Assembly (NCBI GenBank): GCA_032622095.1
Contig: CP136061.1
Location: 64,609,127-64,673,126 of the forward strand
Direction of reading: 5' to 3'
DNA length: 64,000 nt
Source: Siphonodentalium dalli
Lineage: Eukaryota; Mollusca; Scaphopoda; Gadilida; Siphonodentaliidae
In this document: piece after piece, positions 35,100-46,989 of the stretch
Layout: each line of letters opens with the position of its first letter
How positions within the stretch are numbered: position 1 is the first letter of the stretch
The notes under the pieces: model-generated
What the model was told of the DNA's origin: nothing
Database searches by the model: none
What the model saw: the letters and a program-made list of their open reading frames with translations, nothing else
Program-made: the position numbers and the translations under genes

Positions 35100-35650
35100 C
35101 TGTTGCTTGTAGGTGTTTCCTTCAACCCATTGTGGTTCAAGAATATACTGAAGAACACTCACATCCAATCAAAAATGATGGAGACACAGGGCCAGATGTA
35201 TTTTTCAATATGAGGGTCATAACTTTAGAAGAAATGAATGGACAAAACCAGTTGTATGTGGATATTGTTAACCCATGCTGCTTCATAAGCACACTAAAGA
35301 TCATTCAAACAAGATCCAATGTTGGCATGGATTTAGTTTTCATGATATTAAATGGTCATAATTGTACAAAACATGAATAGGCAAAACGTGTTTTGCGATA
35401 TTCCCATTACAACTTATCCACTGCAATATGGCCAACATGACCAATACAGGTATGGACATTTTTTACACTCTAAGGGCCATAATTTCAGAAGAAATAAATA
35501 GAAAAAACTTAGTTGAATATTACATGTGGATATTGTCCCCTTTCATATGCTGCCTCATGTGTATATTATGACTGAGATACCAGGATCCAAAGTTGGCACA
35601 GAAGTATTTTTCACTCTAAAGACCATAACTGTGCAACAAATTTGCAGTTG
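35100..35650. repeat. degenerate dispersed repeat, about three units
   Basis: 'tatttttcaatatgagggtcataact', 'tttacactctaagggccata' and 'tttttcactctaaagaccat' mark three units near 35199, 35460 and 35610. They share 'agaagaaat(g/a)aat' and 'gtggatattgt'. The plus ORF at 35132 is repeat-derived. Bases 35651-36959 have no gene I can support. Minus frames near 35616-35856 lack motifs. Confidence 0.6.
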
Positions 35651-36959
35651 AACTAGTAGTGTCAGTTATATTAATTGCACTGGAAGTTGAACTTGTGGCA
35701 CTGGTTGACGTCATTGGTGGCCTTCGTGTGTTTGCTGCTATTATTGTGAGATTGTAACACATGCTCACCCATGTTTCCAACGTTGATTTCCCTATCAGGC
35801 TCATGCATATCTTTCATCTCGCGGCATGAACATTTGAGGGAATCTCCTGTAACCATGCACTATAATCTGCTTGTGTTTTCCATTGAGATTGGAACCTACA
35901 TTGTCCGCGTTTTGACATTTTATTGAATTTAATTTATCGCCTATTTGTTTTTTTTACATTTTGAACAGACGATACAGTCAGCCAATCAAAATCATCAGTA
36001 TTGAGCATAAAACAGGCCGCCGTACTCTCCGCCAATCACATGCGCCGTTACGAATCGCATTAGGTCAGACAGCAATTCCAGTTGCAATTTATAATTATGG
36101 ATTTTCCATGCAGTAGGGGATTCCCTGACAGAACAAATTTAATTTCCCGGAATCCAATAATCACCAAATAAAGTTACTTCTCCGGGGCAGGGGCAGGAAA
36201 ATTCAAGTATATATTTAGAGGCAGGGGCGCTATTCAAGTATTTTTATGGTATCAATGGTTGCTAAGCATATACCCCAAGTGATCGAATGACACCACTTCC
36301 CTGTGCATTCAATGGCATTATATCCCATTTTAGACATCGCCTAGGGGCACGGTGATGGTCATGTTCATATGGTGCCACAGGTCTTAAACTTGACAGAATT
36401 GCTCAATAATGCACGATTTGACACGTGTTTGTAATGCGCATGGGCAAGTAGATTGGACTAGATGGTATTGTGACCATCCAACCCCTTTCCACAGGACTAT
36501 TCTGGTGCAATGTCGAAACGTGCAACTGTATAATGCAAATTGATATACTATGGGGATCCTTGATGCGATTGTATCATTACGTTAAAAAACCCATACATTT
36601 ATCATTGTATTCTATGCGCATGCGCGAACAATTTGACTCAAATAAGTGACTGCGCCATCCTCACATACACCAGAACACTGATTACATATACAAAAATAAT
36701 TTAAACCCAGAAGAGTGACCAAAATGGTGTCTTTCTACAATCCTGCGAACTGCCCAACAATGTGGAGCGTTACGCGAAGCGCTTCAAATAAGGTACATTT
36801 GTTGAATTCTGCGCTGTGCGCATGTGCATATTTTCCTACCCCAACTAGACGGCAACAAACCCATATGCATGCACCCATGGCACTGCTGATGTTCCTGGGG
36901 GTCATTTACATAGATAATACAAACATGATACATATGTTTATGACGTCACTGGATGCTCA

Positions 36960-37020
36960 TGGCCGCGAAAGCGGCCAGCCGGATATATGAAAGTTTTCTG
37001 GCTGGCCGCTTTTGCGACCA
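36960..37020. repeat. GC-rich perfect-core hairpin
   Basis: 'tggccgcgaaagcggccagc' pairs with 'gctggccgcttttgcgacca' around a ~15-base AT loop. Two mismatches fall in about 22 pairs. It could be a small MITE or a transcribed stem-loop. No T run follows it. Confidence 0.7.
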
Positions 37021-37331
37021 GTCGGGTTCAAAGGGTTAAAGGGCATCGAAACACAGAAGGAGGGCCCACTCTGAAGATGGGTAAAACCGGGGTTCAACAC
37101 CCCTGCATTAGAGGTTCAACAACGGCCGGTCGCCGAAGAAAGTGGCTGTTAACCTGATGCCCAATTGGTTGCACATGGAGTAAATTGAGAACCCCATGAC
37201 CAAAAAGGGGTTGGATGAGCAATTATAAGGGGTGGAGCCATCGGACCATCGGCCATTGGCGCTGGCAGGGGACAAAATGTCCTGGAGGTCCCAAGTACCG
37301 CGTCTTCTCTGCCGGACACATCCCCACTGAT

Positions 37332-37496
37332 GCAGGGAGCAAATTAACTGGTATTACATCGCAAGTTGCTTCCCAAAATTGGATAATAGTTATGAAATTT
37401 GGTATGAATTTTATATGATTTTTGAACAATGCTATCTAATCATCGCAATGTGAGGAGAGTTGTTAATCAAAATTTCAAAAGTAATTTGCTCCCTGC
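37332..37496. mobile_element. MITE, 165 bp, TIR GCAGGGAGCAAATTA, 6-bp target duplication
   Basis: 15-bp perfect TIRs (37332-37346 and 37482-37496) are flanked by ACTGAT on both sides (37326-37331 and 37497-37502). Removing it restores a continuous 'acacatccccactgattgg'. The surrounding 37040-37570 looks like an older moderately GC-rich repeat or gene relic that I cannot identify. Confidence 0.7.
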
Positions 37497-37979
37497 ACTG
37501 ATTGGTCTTAATACTGCCGAAGCACGACCGGGGGAGCGTGAACTGCTTCTGTCATCTTTCTTAGAACTGTGATCACATGTCTCTGTGGCCATATCATAAG
37601 ATATCATACTGATTTTTGGAATGTGATATATCAATAGCAGTCAAGATCATTCAGAACTATTATAAATAAAAAAAATTGATGTGCCAAAATGATTGTAAAC
37701 AACATTAATGAAACATCCGAAAACTGAAACAGATAAACCAGACATGTACACTGTCCTGGTCACCCGACATCGTACTCAGGTTTCGGTACAGAACAGAATG
37801 ATGTCTCTGTCTCCCGATATGCAGCAGAACAACCTAGGTTAGCTTGATGCATGCGACATGCAAGGGGAAGACCCTCTCCGGTGTTTTGGTGGGAGAAAGT
37901 AATATACCAAATTTGGATTCATTCCGATAAACTATACTAAAGTTATCATCCGGACAACAAATTTCAAGGATTTTCTAAG

Positions 37980-38170
37980 TCAAAAAAAGTCAAATAAGGG
38001 GCATAACTCCGGTGAAAATTTGCGGGCGGAACCCAAATTCGAACTTGAACTTACTTTTCGGCTAATAAACCCAAACTAAAGTTATCATCCGGAAACCAGG
38101 TTAACGGACGCCCGGACGGACCGACGGACCAATACTATAATACGGCCGTTTTTTTCAAACGGGCGTATAA
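37980..38170. repeat. dispersed 'ggggcataactccgg' repeat copy
   Basis: 'aaaaaagtcaaataaggggc', 'cccaaattcgaactt' and a tail of 'acggacgcccggacgg' place it in the family seen at 15317, 54181 and 56490. It ends with 'gttttttttcaaacggg'-like bases near 38155. Confidence 0.7.
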
Positions 38171-38492
38171 AAATATATATTAAACTCTCAAGTTTTGGTG
38201 GCTTGCAGTTAAATATCTTTCAGGGTAATGACCATCAGTCAATTATGTATGGATGTTTTCATACGGAAGAACAAACTGGAAATGTTTAAAATAGGACATA
38301 GTTTTTTCGTGGAAATTAAGCTAAAAAAGTAATGGGTAGGGAGTGAATATGCCACTACATGACAGGTGTAGGGTGTGTAATTTATAGAACTAATTGCTGG
38401 TCATATATAATATAAACCAGTGCCTCGGATAAACTTTTGTCTTTAACTTTTCAAAAACAGTTTGTAATAGAAGCTTAGACATCCTTAGGTAA

Positions 38493-39267
38493 AACTAGAG
38501 GTGTGACTGTCCCAATGGGACTAAGGATACCCCCCTGTTTTTGAAATACTAAGATGTTTCACATATCAGTAAACATTTAGTTAAAATAATAAAATAACAG
38601 TTCCCATCGCAGGTGTACAACCATAACCCTAATCTTAAACCTATTGACCGAAATATGTAGGAATAAAAGCTTGGACAAAACTATGCATGTTGAAAAAAAA
38701 TTCTAAGTTGAAAAAGGGGAATAACTCCACACAAAAAATGTCGGACAGACGTCATAATCGCAGGTGCACAAGTTCCCATCGTACTAAATAGCTGTTCCAC
38801 GTTTAAAAAAAATTGACATAAAAATGTAGGAATAAAAGCTCGGACAAAAGTATACATGTTGCGAATAATTTCTAAGTCGAAAAAGGGGGATAACTCCACC
38901 AAAAAAGGTCCGACAGACGTCATAATCGCAGGTGCACAAGTTCCCATCATACTAAATAGCTGTGCCACGTTTTTTTAAAATTGACCTAAAAATGTAGGAA
39001 TGAAAGCTCAGACAAAAGTATACATGTTGCAAAGAAATTCTAAGTCGAAAAAGTGGGATAACTCCACCAAAAAAAGGTCCGAAAGATGTCATAATCGCAG
39101 GTGCACAGGTTCCCATGGTGGTTGATGTCTGTGCCAAGTTTGAAGGAAATTGATCAAAAAACGACTGAGAAAAACTCCGGACAAATTTGTGTCCACGGAC
39201 GGACGAACAGACGGACGGACAAGCTGACTCCAGTATACCCCCCCTAACTTCGTTACGGGGGGTATAA
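38493..39267. repeat. second member of the 170-bp-unit composite repeat
   Basis: Starts 'actagaggtgtgactgtccc'. Units begin at 38652, 38823 and 38991 (periods 171 and 168). It ends 'ccccctaacttcgttacggg' and 'gtataataa'. It has only a short C run where the 10871 copy has 49 C. The terminal 'ggatacccccc' and 'ggggggtata' are roughly inverse. Minus ORFs here are repeat translation. Confidence 0.85.
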
Positions 39268-39702
39268 TAAAATTTACACAGGTGAAAAATCGCTTATGCC
39301 GGTTGATACTGAGTGGTAAGCGAGCAATGAAACCGCCGACAGATTACCAGGCCTGTGTCCGGGACTAACACTGTGGATTACAGTTGTCGCTTCATATATA
39401 TTTTTTCTAATTTATTGCCTCTTTAGTTAGGAGTACCCAGTTGTGAGGTGCCTAAATTTAGGATAGAGTGACAAGATTCAAGTAAGGAAATGGTTCCGAG
39501 GAATGTCAAAATTCTATCAGGAAAAACTGCCCCAACTTCAAGTAAGAAAAAATTCTATGGACATGTCTTTGGCCAATTGCGATACCTTAGTCAAACAATA
39601 ATAATTTACAAAATTACTCCAGAGTTATTACCCTGTTCAGACTCACCGGATTTCTACACCCAGCAGCCATCCCATAGCAATATGAGATTCTCCTCAGCTT
39701 AC

Positions 39703-39831
39703 AATGATCACCATCGAGCACGACCACAGTGTATTGATGAACACCAGCAGTATTCTCCTCCGGAGCTCTCCATTTAATTGTAACACTCCTGCTAGTCGTA
39801 GTGTATGATACCCCAGTCACTGTGTTCGATA
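39703..39831 (-). CDS. receptor exon: N-terminal half of a fibronectin type III domain
   Basis: The acceptor is 'gaattcttcag' and the donor GTAAGC, with phase 1 in and out. The split codon T|TA joins to the exon at 40279-40560. The peptide has 'SYTTTSRSVTIKWRAPEENT' followed by 'GVHQYTVVVLDGDH', the A-to-C strands of an FN3 domain with its core Trp. The second half is taken to be 32864-33031, about 6.7 kb away. Much of that intron is repeat DNA, including a hAT element. Confidence 0.75.
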
Positions 39832-40278
39832 CTGAAGAATTCGACAAATAAACCAGACTTACATTGTGAAAGTTACATTGTGAAGTTCATTTGGAATATG
39901 ATACAGATAATCAAGAGGGCTGCTTGGAAAGATATAACTGGCACTTCAATGCTGATAAAATTCCCTATCATTCAAGCATATTCTTTCAGATATGATTATA
40001 TCATTAACATAATGGCTGACTTATAGCAACTCCATCATTGAAATTACACAGTCAGATGTTTATAAGACCATATATACAGTTATTGAAATTATATCATCAT
40101 TCATGCTTGTTTGATTATCGCAGACCATGATTGAATCCGCAATGGTTCTGCTCTAGAAAACGTTATGCAATGCTATTGACATGTCCGGCTTCATCGCCGG
40201 CCGGCCCACGATCTCTTGGTATATGAGCTAAAATTATACAATCATATCACCACTTGTAGACAAGAAAAGGAAACTTAC

Positions 40279-40560
40279 ATGTTGTGCCATCCTTGATGAT
40301 TTGCACTGCTGTCTTGCCTGCTTCATTCAAATGAACCGTCAGAGTTATCTGATATGCTGTAGCTGGCTTTAGATAATTTATCATCTGTTCGGAGCTTGTG
40401 ACTGGAATATCTGGATAGGATACTGAATTAGAAGGCTGTACCTGCACTGTGAAGTGGGTGACAAATGTTCGCTTCTCAGGTGGTAATTGATTCCAGCTCA
40501 GTTTCATGTTGTCTTTAGTGACATCTTTCAACTCTACTCCAAGAGGCTTCAAATTATCAG
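40279..40560 (-). CDS. receptor exon: complete fibronectin type III domain
   Basis: The acceptor is 'cttttgcag' and the donor GTAAGT, with phase 1 in and out. 282 bp encode one 94-residue FN3 domain. The N-terminal 'DNLKPLGVEL' is followed by 'NMKLSWNQLPPE' with the core Trp, then 'THFTVQVQP', 'MINYLKPATAYQITLTVHL' (the L-x-P-x-x-x-Y signature) and a closing 'VQIIKDGTT'. FN3 domains act in extracellular adhesion and ligand binding. Whether the EGF exons 14-22 kb upstream belong to the same transcript is inference. Confidence 0.85.
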
Positions 40561-41770
40561 CTGCAAAAGATTTAGAGACAATTTAAAAGACGTAATAATT
40601 ATGTATCTAAACAATAAACTTTCTGTATCGATTCATGGGCATAAAATAACATTTTCAGAAAATTACACTGGTAATATGCGATGTGCACAAGTTTTATGAT
40701 TGAAAATCTCTTTTACGACACTTAGAGAACACATTTATAATCTACTAACAGTAACACATGGCCAGTCAATGTTTATGCAAGACTAGGAAATTCAGTATTC
40801 CTTCTCAAAACAGGGAGTTCCCCCATGGAGAGAACAACAAATTATATTAAGAAAACCAATGGCTTAAAACTATTTTGACCAATTAGATACTGAATTGAGC
40901 GAAGGAGCATGATTTTTAGACCCGGTAATATGGTCAGACAAAACAAGCCTAGCTAGCTGACATAATTCAATGACTCCCATATAAACACGCCATATGTTTG
41001 AATTTATATCTGCAAAAAAATGCTTTAATTATAGTCATAGATGCAAATTTGAACTTGACCAGTACTTATTAATATGAAGACCATATAATGCACCCAGAAC
41101 CGATAAGGTTTGAGGTAATTTATTTGACGGATCTGATCCACTTCATCCATATAACATTCCGAGTTTCAGTATGATCTAGCTGGTCTGCACATCAAATCCG
41201 CATTTTATATCTGCCCGAAATGTTGCCTATTTCCACTGACTGGATTTTCTGGTAGGTCATTCGCCAATTCTGTGTGTCACAACTGGTTGTGTCATTATTT
41301 GATACCACTTCCAATCCATCGCCATGTTCTATCAACCGCCATCCATTCATTTTTCATTCTCTTGTTCTGTGTGGCTCCCAGCTTTCATTCCTGGTTATAA
41401 TGCCCCAGGTTAGATAACCCCAGCGGCCGTCTCCTGGTTTGGTGGAATGCATGTGCATAGTGTGGCAGTCCTGCAGACAGTTGGAGGTTTTCCTCTCCTT
41501 AAACCTCTGTATATTAGATATCTATACTTACCTGCTCAACATATATGCAATAGCTCGGATGGGGTTAACGCACTATCAGAAAAGAGTTTAGTGTGGAGTT
41601 AGCTTCCACGCTCTCCCACAATCCTCTACCGAGCTCTTCAGTTTAGTGAGGTTATTACAAGTACGTTTAAACAGAAACATGTAACCTGTATGCAGGGAGG
41701 ATGGGTGGGTAATAGAAGGTAAGTATAGATATCTAATAAACAGAGGTTTAATGAGAGGAAAACCACCAGT

Positions 41771-43021
41771 TTATAGCAATATATATACGTACCTGCTCAA
41801 CATATATGCAATAAACATAATTTGTATAATTATCACAAGGTGGTGGGAGCAGGTTACAGAAAAAACAACACTCACCCTAAATAGAAGAAGCTTTTTGTCT
41901 GTTTCCCCGACGTTAGCCGTCTCAAGAATAGCAGTTCTGGCAAAGACCCTGTCCATCTCCGTGATATTCTTCAGGTAGAATGTTGTGAACGTTGATTCAG
42001 AGCGCCAATGCGCTGCTTTTAATATGTCCACTGCAGGGGCTCCATTGAACAAGGCCCAAGATGTTGACAATCTGCGTGTGTCATGTGCTCTGACCAACTC
42101 CAAGGAATCTTGTGTATCCTTATCATAAATAAATTTGATGAGACTGACTAACCAGCGCACTATGGAACTTTTAGCTGCAGCTCTAGTGAGACCTGGTTGA
42201 TATGTGATTAATAGTTGTTCAATTTTGAGCAGAGTATTTGACATTCTGCGAAGATAAGTCTTGAGTGCTCGACAAGGACACAACAATAAGTCTTGTGGGT
42301 CTAAAGCCAAATTTTTGAAATAAGGAATGAATATAGGATTCCATGAACAACCCAACTTTTTAGTCTTTGACAAGAACTTCAATTGTGGAAGAAGCCGAAT
42401 ACCATGAATCTCAGAAACGCGAGATGCTGATGCAACAGCCAAAAGAAAGACAGTCTTCCATGTGAGGAACTTAAGCTCCACAGAATCTAAAGGTTCAAAA
42501 GGTGTCTCACAGAGAGCTAATAAAACCTTTGGCAAATCCCAATTTGGTAATAAAGAATGTTGAACAGGATTAGCATTGAAAATACCTTTTATAAGATCTG
42601 ATAAACTCTTGTCTGTACTAATATTCAAACCCCTATGTACTGTGGCTATGGCTGATCTGTAGCCTGCGACAGTACCTGCTTTGCATTTTGGAACTGTATG
42701 CGAATATACGAAAAAATCTGCTATTTGTGAAACAGTGGCAGAATTGGGACAGATATGTCTCTTACACCACTTCCGGTATATGACCAATCGATATTGATAT
42801 ACTTTATTGGTGGATTGTCGTTGTGCTTGAGTGATGAATTCCTTAGCTTTTGTCGAAAAGCGTGAATCATCTCTTGATTCCCGGTTACTTTCCATGCAGT
42901 CATTCGGAGACTTCCCTGATCGGGATGAACGACCTGACCTTGAAATTGTGTCAAGAGGTCTGGAAGAACTGGTATTTCTCGTGGAATGTCCAATAGTATT
43001 TCTAGAAGAAGTGGAAACCAA
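41771..43021 (-). CDS. DIRS tyrosine recombinase (intact frame)
   Basis: A 416-codon open frame. The N-terminal Ser/Arg-rich lead is followed by an arm-binding helical region ('KVYQYRLVIYRKWCKRHICP'). The catalytic set is complete: R201 (SRVSEIHG), H313 and R316 (AHDTRR), H338-W339 (AAHWRS) and Y349 (TTFYLKNI). It would integrate circular cDNA by strand exchange without a target duplication. The true start is uncertain because the frame overlaps the RT 3' end. The last ~60 residues are hydrophobic and may be read-through into the terminal repeat. The intact frame contrasts with the broken RT. Confidence 0.85.
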   Translation of the reverse strand: MVSTSSRNTIGHSTRNTSSSRPLDTISRSGRSSRSGKSPNDCMESNRESRDDSRFSTKAKEFITQAQRQSTNKVYQYRLVIYRKWCKRHICPNSATVSQIADFFVYSHTVPKCKAGTVAGYRSAIATVHRGLNISTDKSLSDLIKGIFNANPVQHSLLPNWDLPKVLLALCETPFEPLDSVELKFLTWKTVFLLAVASASRVSEIHGIRLLPQLKFLSKTKKLGCSWNPIFIPYFKNLALDPQDLLLCPCRALKTYLRRMSNTLLKIEQLLITYQPGLTRAAAKSSIVRWLVSLIKFIYDKDTQDSLELVRAHDTRRLSTSWALFNGAPAVDILKAAHWRSESTFTTFYLKNITEMDRVFARTAILETANVGETDKKLLLFRVSVVFSVTCSHHLVIIIQIMFIAYMLSRYVYILL

Positions 43022-43211
43022 ATCTGATCAGGAGCATATGGTGCTATGAGTATTAACACACAATTTTCTTTCCCCACTTTTCTCAGTACTTTTGTAATAA
43101 GAATCGGAGGTGGAAAGATGTAAGTGTACAGCCCCTTCCAACTGATGCTCAATGCATCTACTTCCCAAGCCCTCTGATCTGGGAATGGGGAACAGAATAT
43201 TGGTAGTTGAG

Positions 43212-43942
43212 CAGACTTTCATTTTTGAGGCGCGCGATCGCTCTTGCGCACCATCGCGCGCCTGAAATTGAATACCAGCGAGCGATCGATTGCGCACCTA
43301 GGCCAAATACAGCGAGCGAAGTTGGCTGAACCTGATAACGATATTTTCAGTGTCTACCCAGACGAGATTGGTTAATAATGTGTCCCTGTTACCAATTCCA
43401 CAACTTTCCATTCACAGTGCGGTGTCAATCAACCCGCCCGACGTTTGATCACCGACACCAGTAAATTATTTGAGGTCACACGGTGTCGAATGCACAATCT
43501 GTCTGAATGATTCAAAGCTAAAAATGCATTTGAATGATTTCTATGTATGGCTTATGACGTCACATAAATTCCTGGAAAATCAAAGCGAGACCACGTGGCC
43601 GGGAGAAGTTGATATTATTCTGTCAGCATGGAATCGGAGTATTAAATTGATTCTTTATTAATAATTATGAATTACAATTAGTATAGGAGCATGTACAATA
43701 TAAAACATAGTGTGTAACATTCACTTGTGCTTATGGATAGTGGATTAAGCAGTGTTAAACCATCAAAGAGATTCACTGGACATCGATCGTGAGTTAACTA
43801 ATTCAATTTACGTGGCATTTATGAATGTATTTCGGATTTCCGGCAATCCGCTGTTTATTTTATCTTGATAGAAACTGCGCGCCTGGGCCCAAACCAGCGA
43901 GCGAGACTATGCGCGCCTTCATTTTCTAAAAATGAAAGTCTG
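43212..43942. mobile_element. TIR element, 731 bp, inserted in the DIRS RT
   Basis: TIR CAGACTTTCATTTTT at the left is answered by AAAAATGAAAGTCTG at the right, followed inward by GC-rich 'ggcgcgc'. The target repeat is 6 bp GTTGAG (43206-43211 and 43943-43948), or 7 bp if the end is shifted. Inside, 'cagcgagcga' recurs near both ends. Removing it and one target copy rejoins 'FATFQNAQ' to 'LPIFCSPFPDQ'. Family unclear. The ends resemble hAT, but the duplication is short. Confidence 0.8.
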
Positions 43943-45364
43943 GTTGAGCATTCTGAAACGTGGCAAACAGATCGATCAACGGTGGTGTATAGATATTGAA
44001 AATCAACTGAACTACCGTGGTGTTAAGCTCCATTCGGTGACATGAATGCGATCTTTCCTGCTGAGATCGTCGGCTAGCACATTCCTTTTCCCTGGGATGT
44101 GAGCCACCCGAAGAAGAATGTGGCATTGTCGTGCCCACTGCAATATCTGCCATGTCAACGTACATAGCTCTGGAGACTTGGTCCCCCCTCATTGTTAAAT
44201 ATAAGCTACAACAGTGAAATTGTCGCAGCGAATAAGTACAGATTGGCCTTGTATGGATGTCTCGAACTGAGACGATGCCAATTGAACGGCTTTCAATTCT
44301 AGGAAATTGATATGCATAGGATGACACTGAGGCGACCATGTGCCTGATATTTGTTGATCTGCCATGTGAGCCCCCCCATCTGAGTTGAGAGGAGTCTGTC
44401 CAAATGGAAATGGGAGACTTTTGCTAAAGGAGAACCCCTTGGCATAAATTGTCTAGAGTTCTCCACCAAACCAGGTGATGTAGAAACTGAGGTAATAGTT
44501 GTATCTTTGATTCTAGAACAACTTCCGATGGGCTCCAGCGGTGTAGCAGATAGAACTGAAGAGGCCGCATATGGAGTCGAGCCCATGGGACTAGATCGAT
44601 GCAAGCTGCCATCAGACCTAGAAGACGAAGAAACTGATGGGTTCGTATCTCTTGACTGTGAGACACTTGATCGAGCTCTGCTATAAGATGAGTGCATCTC
44701 TCTAGTGATGGGAACACTAACCCTTGGCATAGATTGAATTCTGTGCCCAGATAAACAAACTGTTGAGAAGGAATAAGATGAGATTTGGCTTGATTGTCTA
44801 CAAGACCGAGGGATTGCAAGAGTGAATGCATGAGTACTATTTGTTGTTGAAGTAGAGACACTTCTTTGCTTATTAGAATCCAGTCGTCCAAGTACATCAT
44901 TATTTGCGTGCCTTGGAGGTGGAGATGACTTGCAATCTCTGACATTAATTTGGTAAAAACCAGTGGAGCAATGGCTAACCCGAAACACATTGTTTTGAAT
45001 TGCAGATGTCGACCTGCTATACAAAACCGGAGGAACCGGCGATGTGCCAGAAACATAGCAACAGGCAGGTATGCATCCGCTAAATCCCATGTAACAGCCC
45101 AATCACCCTGTTCTAAGGTCGTGATGACCATTTGTAAAGTGGTCATTTTGAATGAAGAATCTTGAGAAACGAGTTTAAGTTTCGAGGTTGAGAATGGGGC
45201 GGTAACCTCCACCCTTTTTGGTCACAACGAAGGACGTGCTGTAAACTCCCTGACCTACTTGGTCGGAAGGCACATCTTCGATAGCATTTTTTGCTAATAA
45301 ACTTGCGACCTCTTTTAAAATACACTGTGAAACAATGCCACTGGGAAGGGGTGTAATCTTCACC

Positions 45365-46787
45365 AGTGTTCACGCTGTCGGTAGCCAAATTAGCCAATGG
45401 CTAATCTTTTTCGAATTTGGCTAATAAAAATTTCATTTGGCTAAACTTTTGCTAAACTTTTTTTTACCCCAAATGGAGACTGAAAGCATGGAGTCAGAAA
45501 GCTAATTAATAAAAGCGCTCAATAGATCGACATTCAAGACGAAGTTAGGTGACGAAAGTATTTCATTATTTTCGTACTTATGAAATATCGTTCCGTAACA
45601 GCAAAAGGTAAGCTCTAACAATTAGTGTACAGTACACACATTTTTATTTCCAAATCTAATATAAATTTTGGCAAGTGGGTTTTCAATTCAATTCAATAAA
45701 CTGATTGATTGGTGCGACTCCCGCACTTCTCTCTCTCGTTCTGTTCTGTCTGATATGAACGATCTAGTCCGAAAATATCGAAAGTGGGAATATATTGCCG
45801 ACTGTACAAAGGGAAACCCGATCGCGGACAGTACAAAGGGAAACCCGATCGACAACTCTATCAACCAAGCGATCACACAGTGATATGTAATCATCTTTAG
45901 TTTTCACAAGACGGACATTCAAAGACGCATGGACATTAAACCGACCGTGGTTGAATCATGACAATGTGAAGAAAGCAATATTTTGTAAAGTGTGCATTGA
46001 CGCTGGTATATAAGCAACTCACAAGAGGGTAGATGGGCGCGAAGCTAGCGCCCAGGATGGTCGAAAAGATCGAGTGATCTTCTCCTTCACCCCATAATAT
46101 AAGCAATTTGTTCGTAACAGGCTGTTTTAATCTGGAGAAAGATTACGTCACTCTGCACGAAACAGCAAAAGGTTATTATTTTACATTTAATCCCCTAATC
46201 CCCCATTGTCTGTCTGGTCACTCACGGGACTACCGCACAATGCATGTTTATGATGACATTGTATTTATGACGGTCGAGGTTTATGAGCACCAAGTGTAAG
46301 ACAATAGCTTAATCAGCCAAATGTGAATCACGACAGATATTTTGTGGCTATTTGTCGTCAATACCGATACAGTCAAAATAATATGCATGCTTTTATGACA
46401 GATTGTAATTTGATAATGGCGTAACAATATTAAGTTATTAGTTTCCAGATGTCACTTAGATATTTTCGCAAGGATAAATATTTAATGATTTTAAAAAAAA
46501 TATTGATATAAAACAAAAAAATAATAAATTTTTAATAGATGATATATATAAAAATACTTCTAGTTCATAAAAATTATTTAAATTATTGTGTATTTTACCT
46601 GTGTCTGTTAGATTTTACGTTTTAGTCATCAATTGTGAACCGACCAGAAAACGATGATTTAATTTGGCCAAATTATTTTTTAATTTGGCCAAAAAACATT
46701 TGGCTAAAGTTTTTTTCATTTGGCTAATAAAATTTTCATTTGGCTAAACTTTTGGCTAAAGTTTTTTTCGGTCCAGCGTGAACACTG
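45365..46787. mobile_element. hAT-type non-autonomous element, 1,423 bp, inserted in the DIRS RT
   Basis: TIR CAGTGTTCACGCTG and its inverse, 14 bp perfect. The exact 8-bp target duplication ATCTTCAC is at 45357-45364 and 46788-46795. 'atttggctaa' and variants crowd both subterminal regions, a strong candidate transposase-binding array. No transposase frame was seen. Removing it restores the RT reading across a G-V-K-I segment. Confidence 0.92.
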
Positions 46788-46989
46788 ATCTTCACGCCCG
46801 TGTCCAGTGGGTAGGAACTGAAGGTCAGTCTGAATCCCTCTCGGACTGTTCTCAAAACTCAAAGATCGTTTGTGATATTGGTCCAGGCGTCTGCAAAGCA
46901 ACTGAGATGAGTCCCTACCTGGGGAGAAAACGCCTGGCCTGCATTCAGGAGATTTATCTCCGAGCCGTATTGAAGTCGACCCTCTGAAA

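Larger units (their letters stand above)
42721..46960 (-). pseudogene. DIRS reverse transcriptase / RNase H, frameshifted and interrupted
   Basis: Fragments in three frames line up as one protein. They are a linker near 46950-46800, fingers ('ASLLAKNAIEDV', 'GGGYRPILNL' at 45363-45175), palm (45212-44424; 'DLADAY' at residues 43-48, 'YLDD' at 107-110), an RNase-H-like part (about 44300-44040; 'HIPGKRNVLADDLSRKDR') and a connection domain ('PPLIDLFATFQNAQ', 'FPPPILI') to 42721. Two TIR elements cut it at 45365-46787 and 43212-43942, and the reading resumes after each target repeat. Several indels also break it. It is probably inactive. Confidence 0.8.

Noticed and set aside
35616-35856. Two overlapping minus ORFs of about 61 codons
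   Set aside because: Low-complexity Ser/Thr or mixed peptides with no motif and no splice or domain support.
37085-37105. B-box-like 'ggttcaacacc' suggesting a tRNA or tRNA-derived SINE
   Set aside because: No A box at the right spacing and no cloverleaf could be drawn.
44950-45165. Plus-strand ORF inside the DIRS RT
   Set aside because: Shadow of the palm domain on the minus strand.
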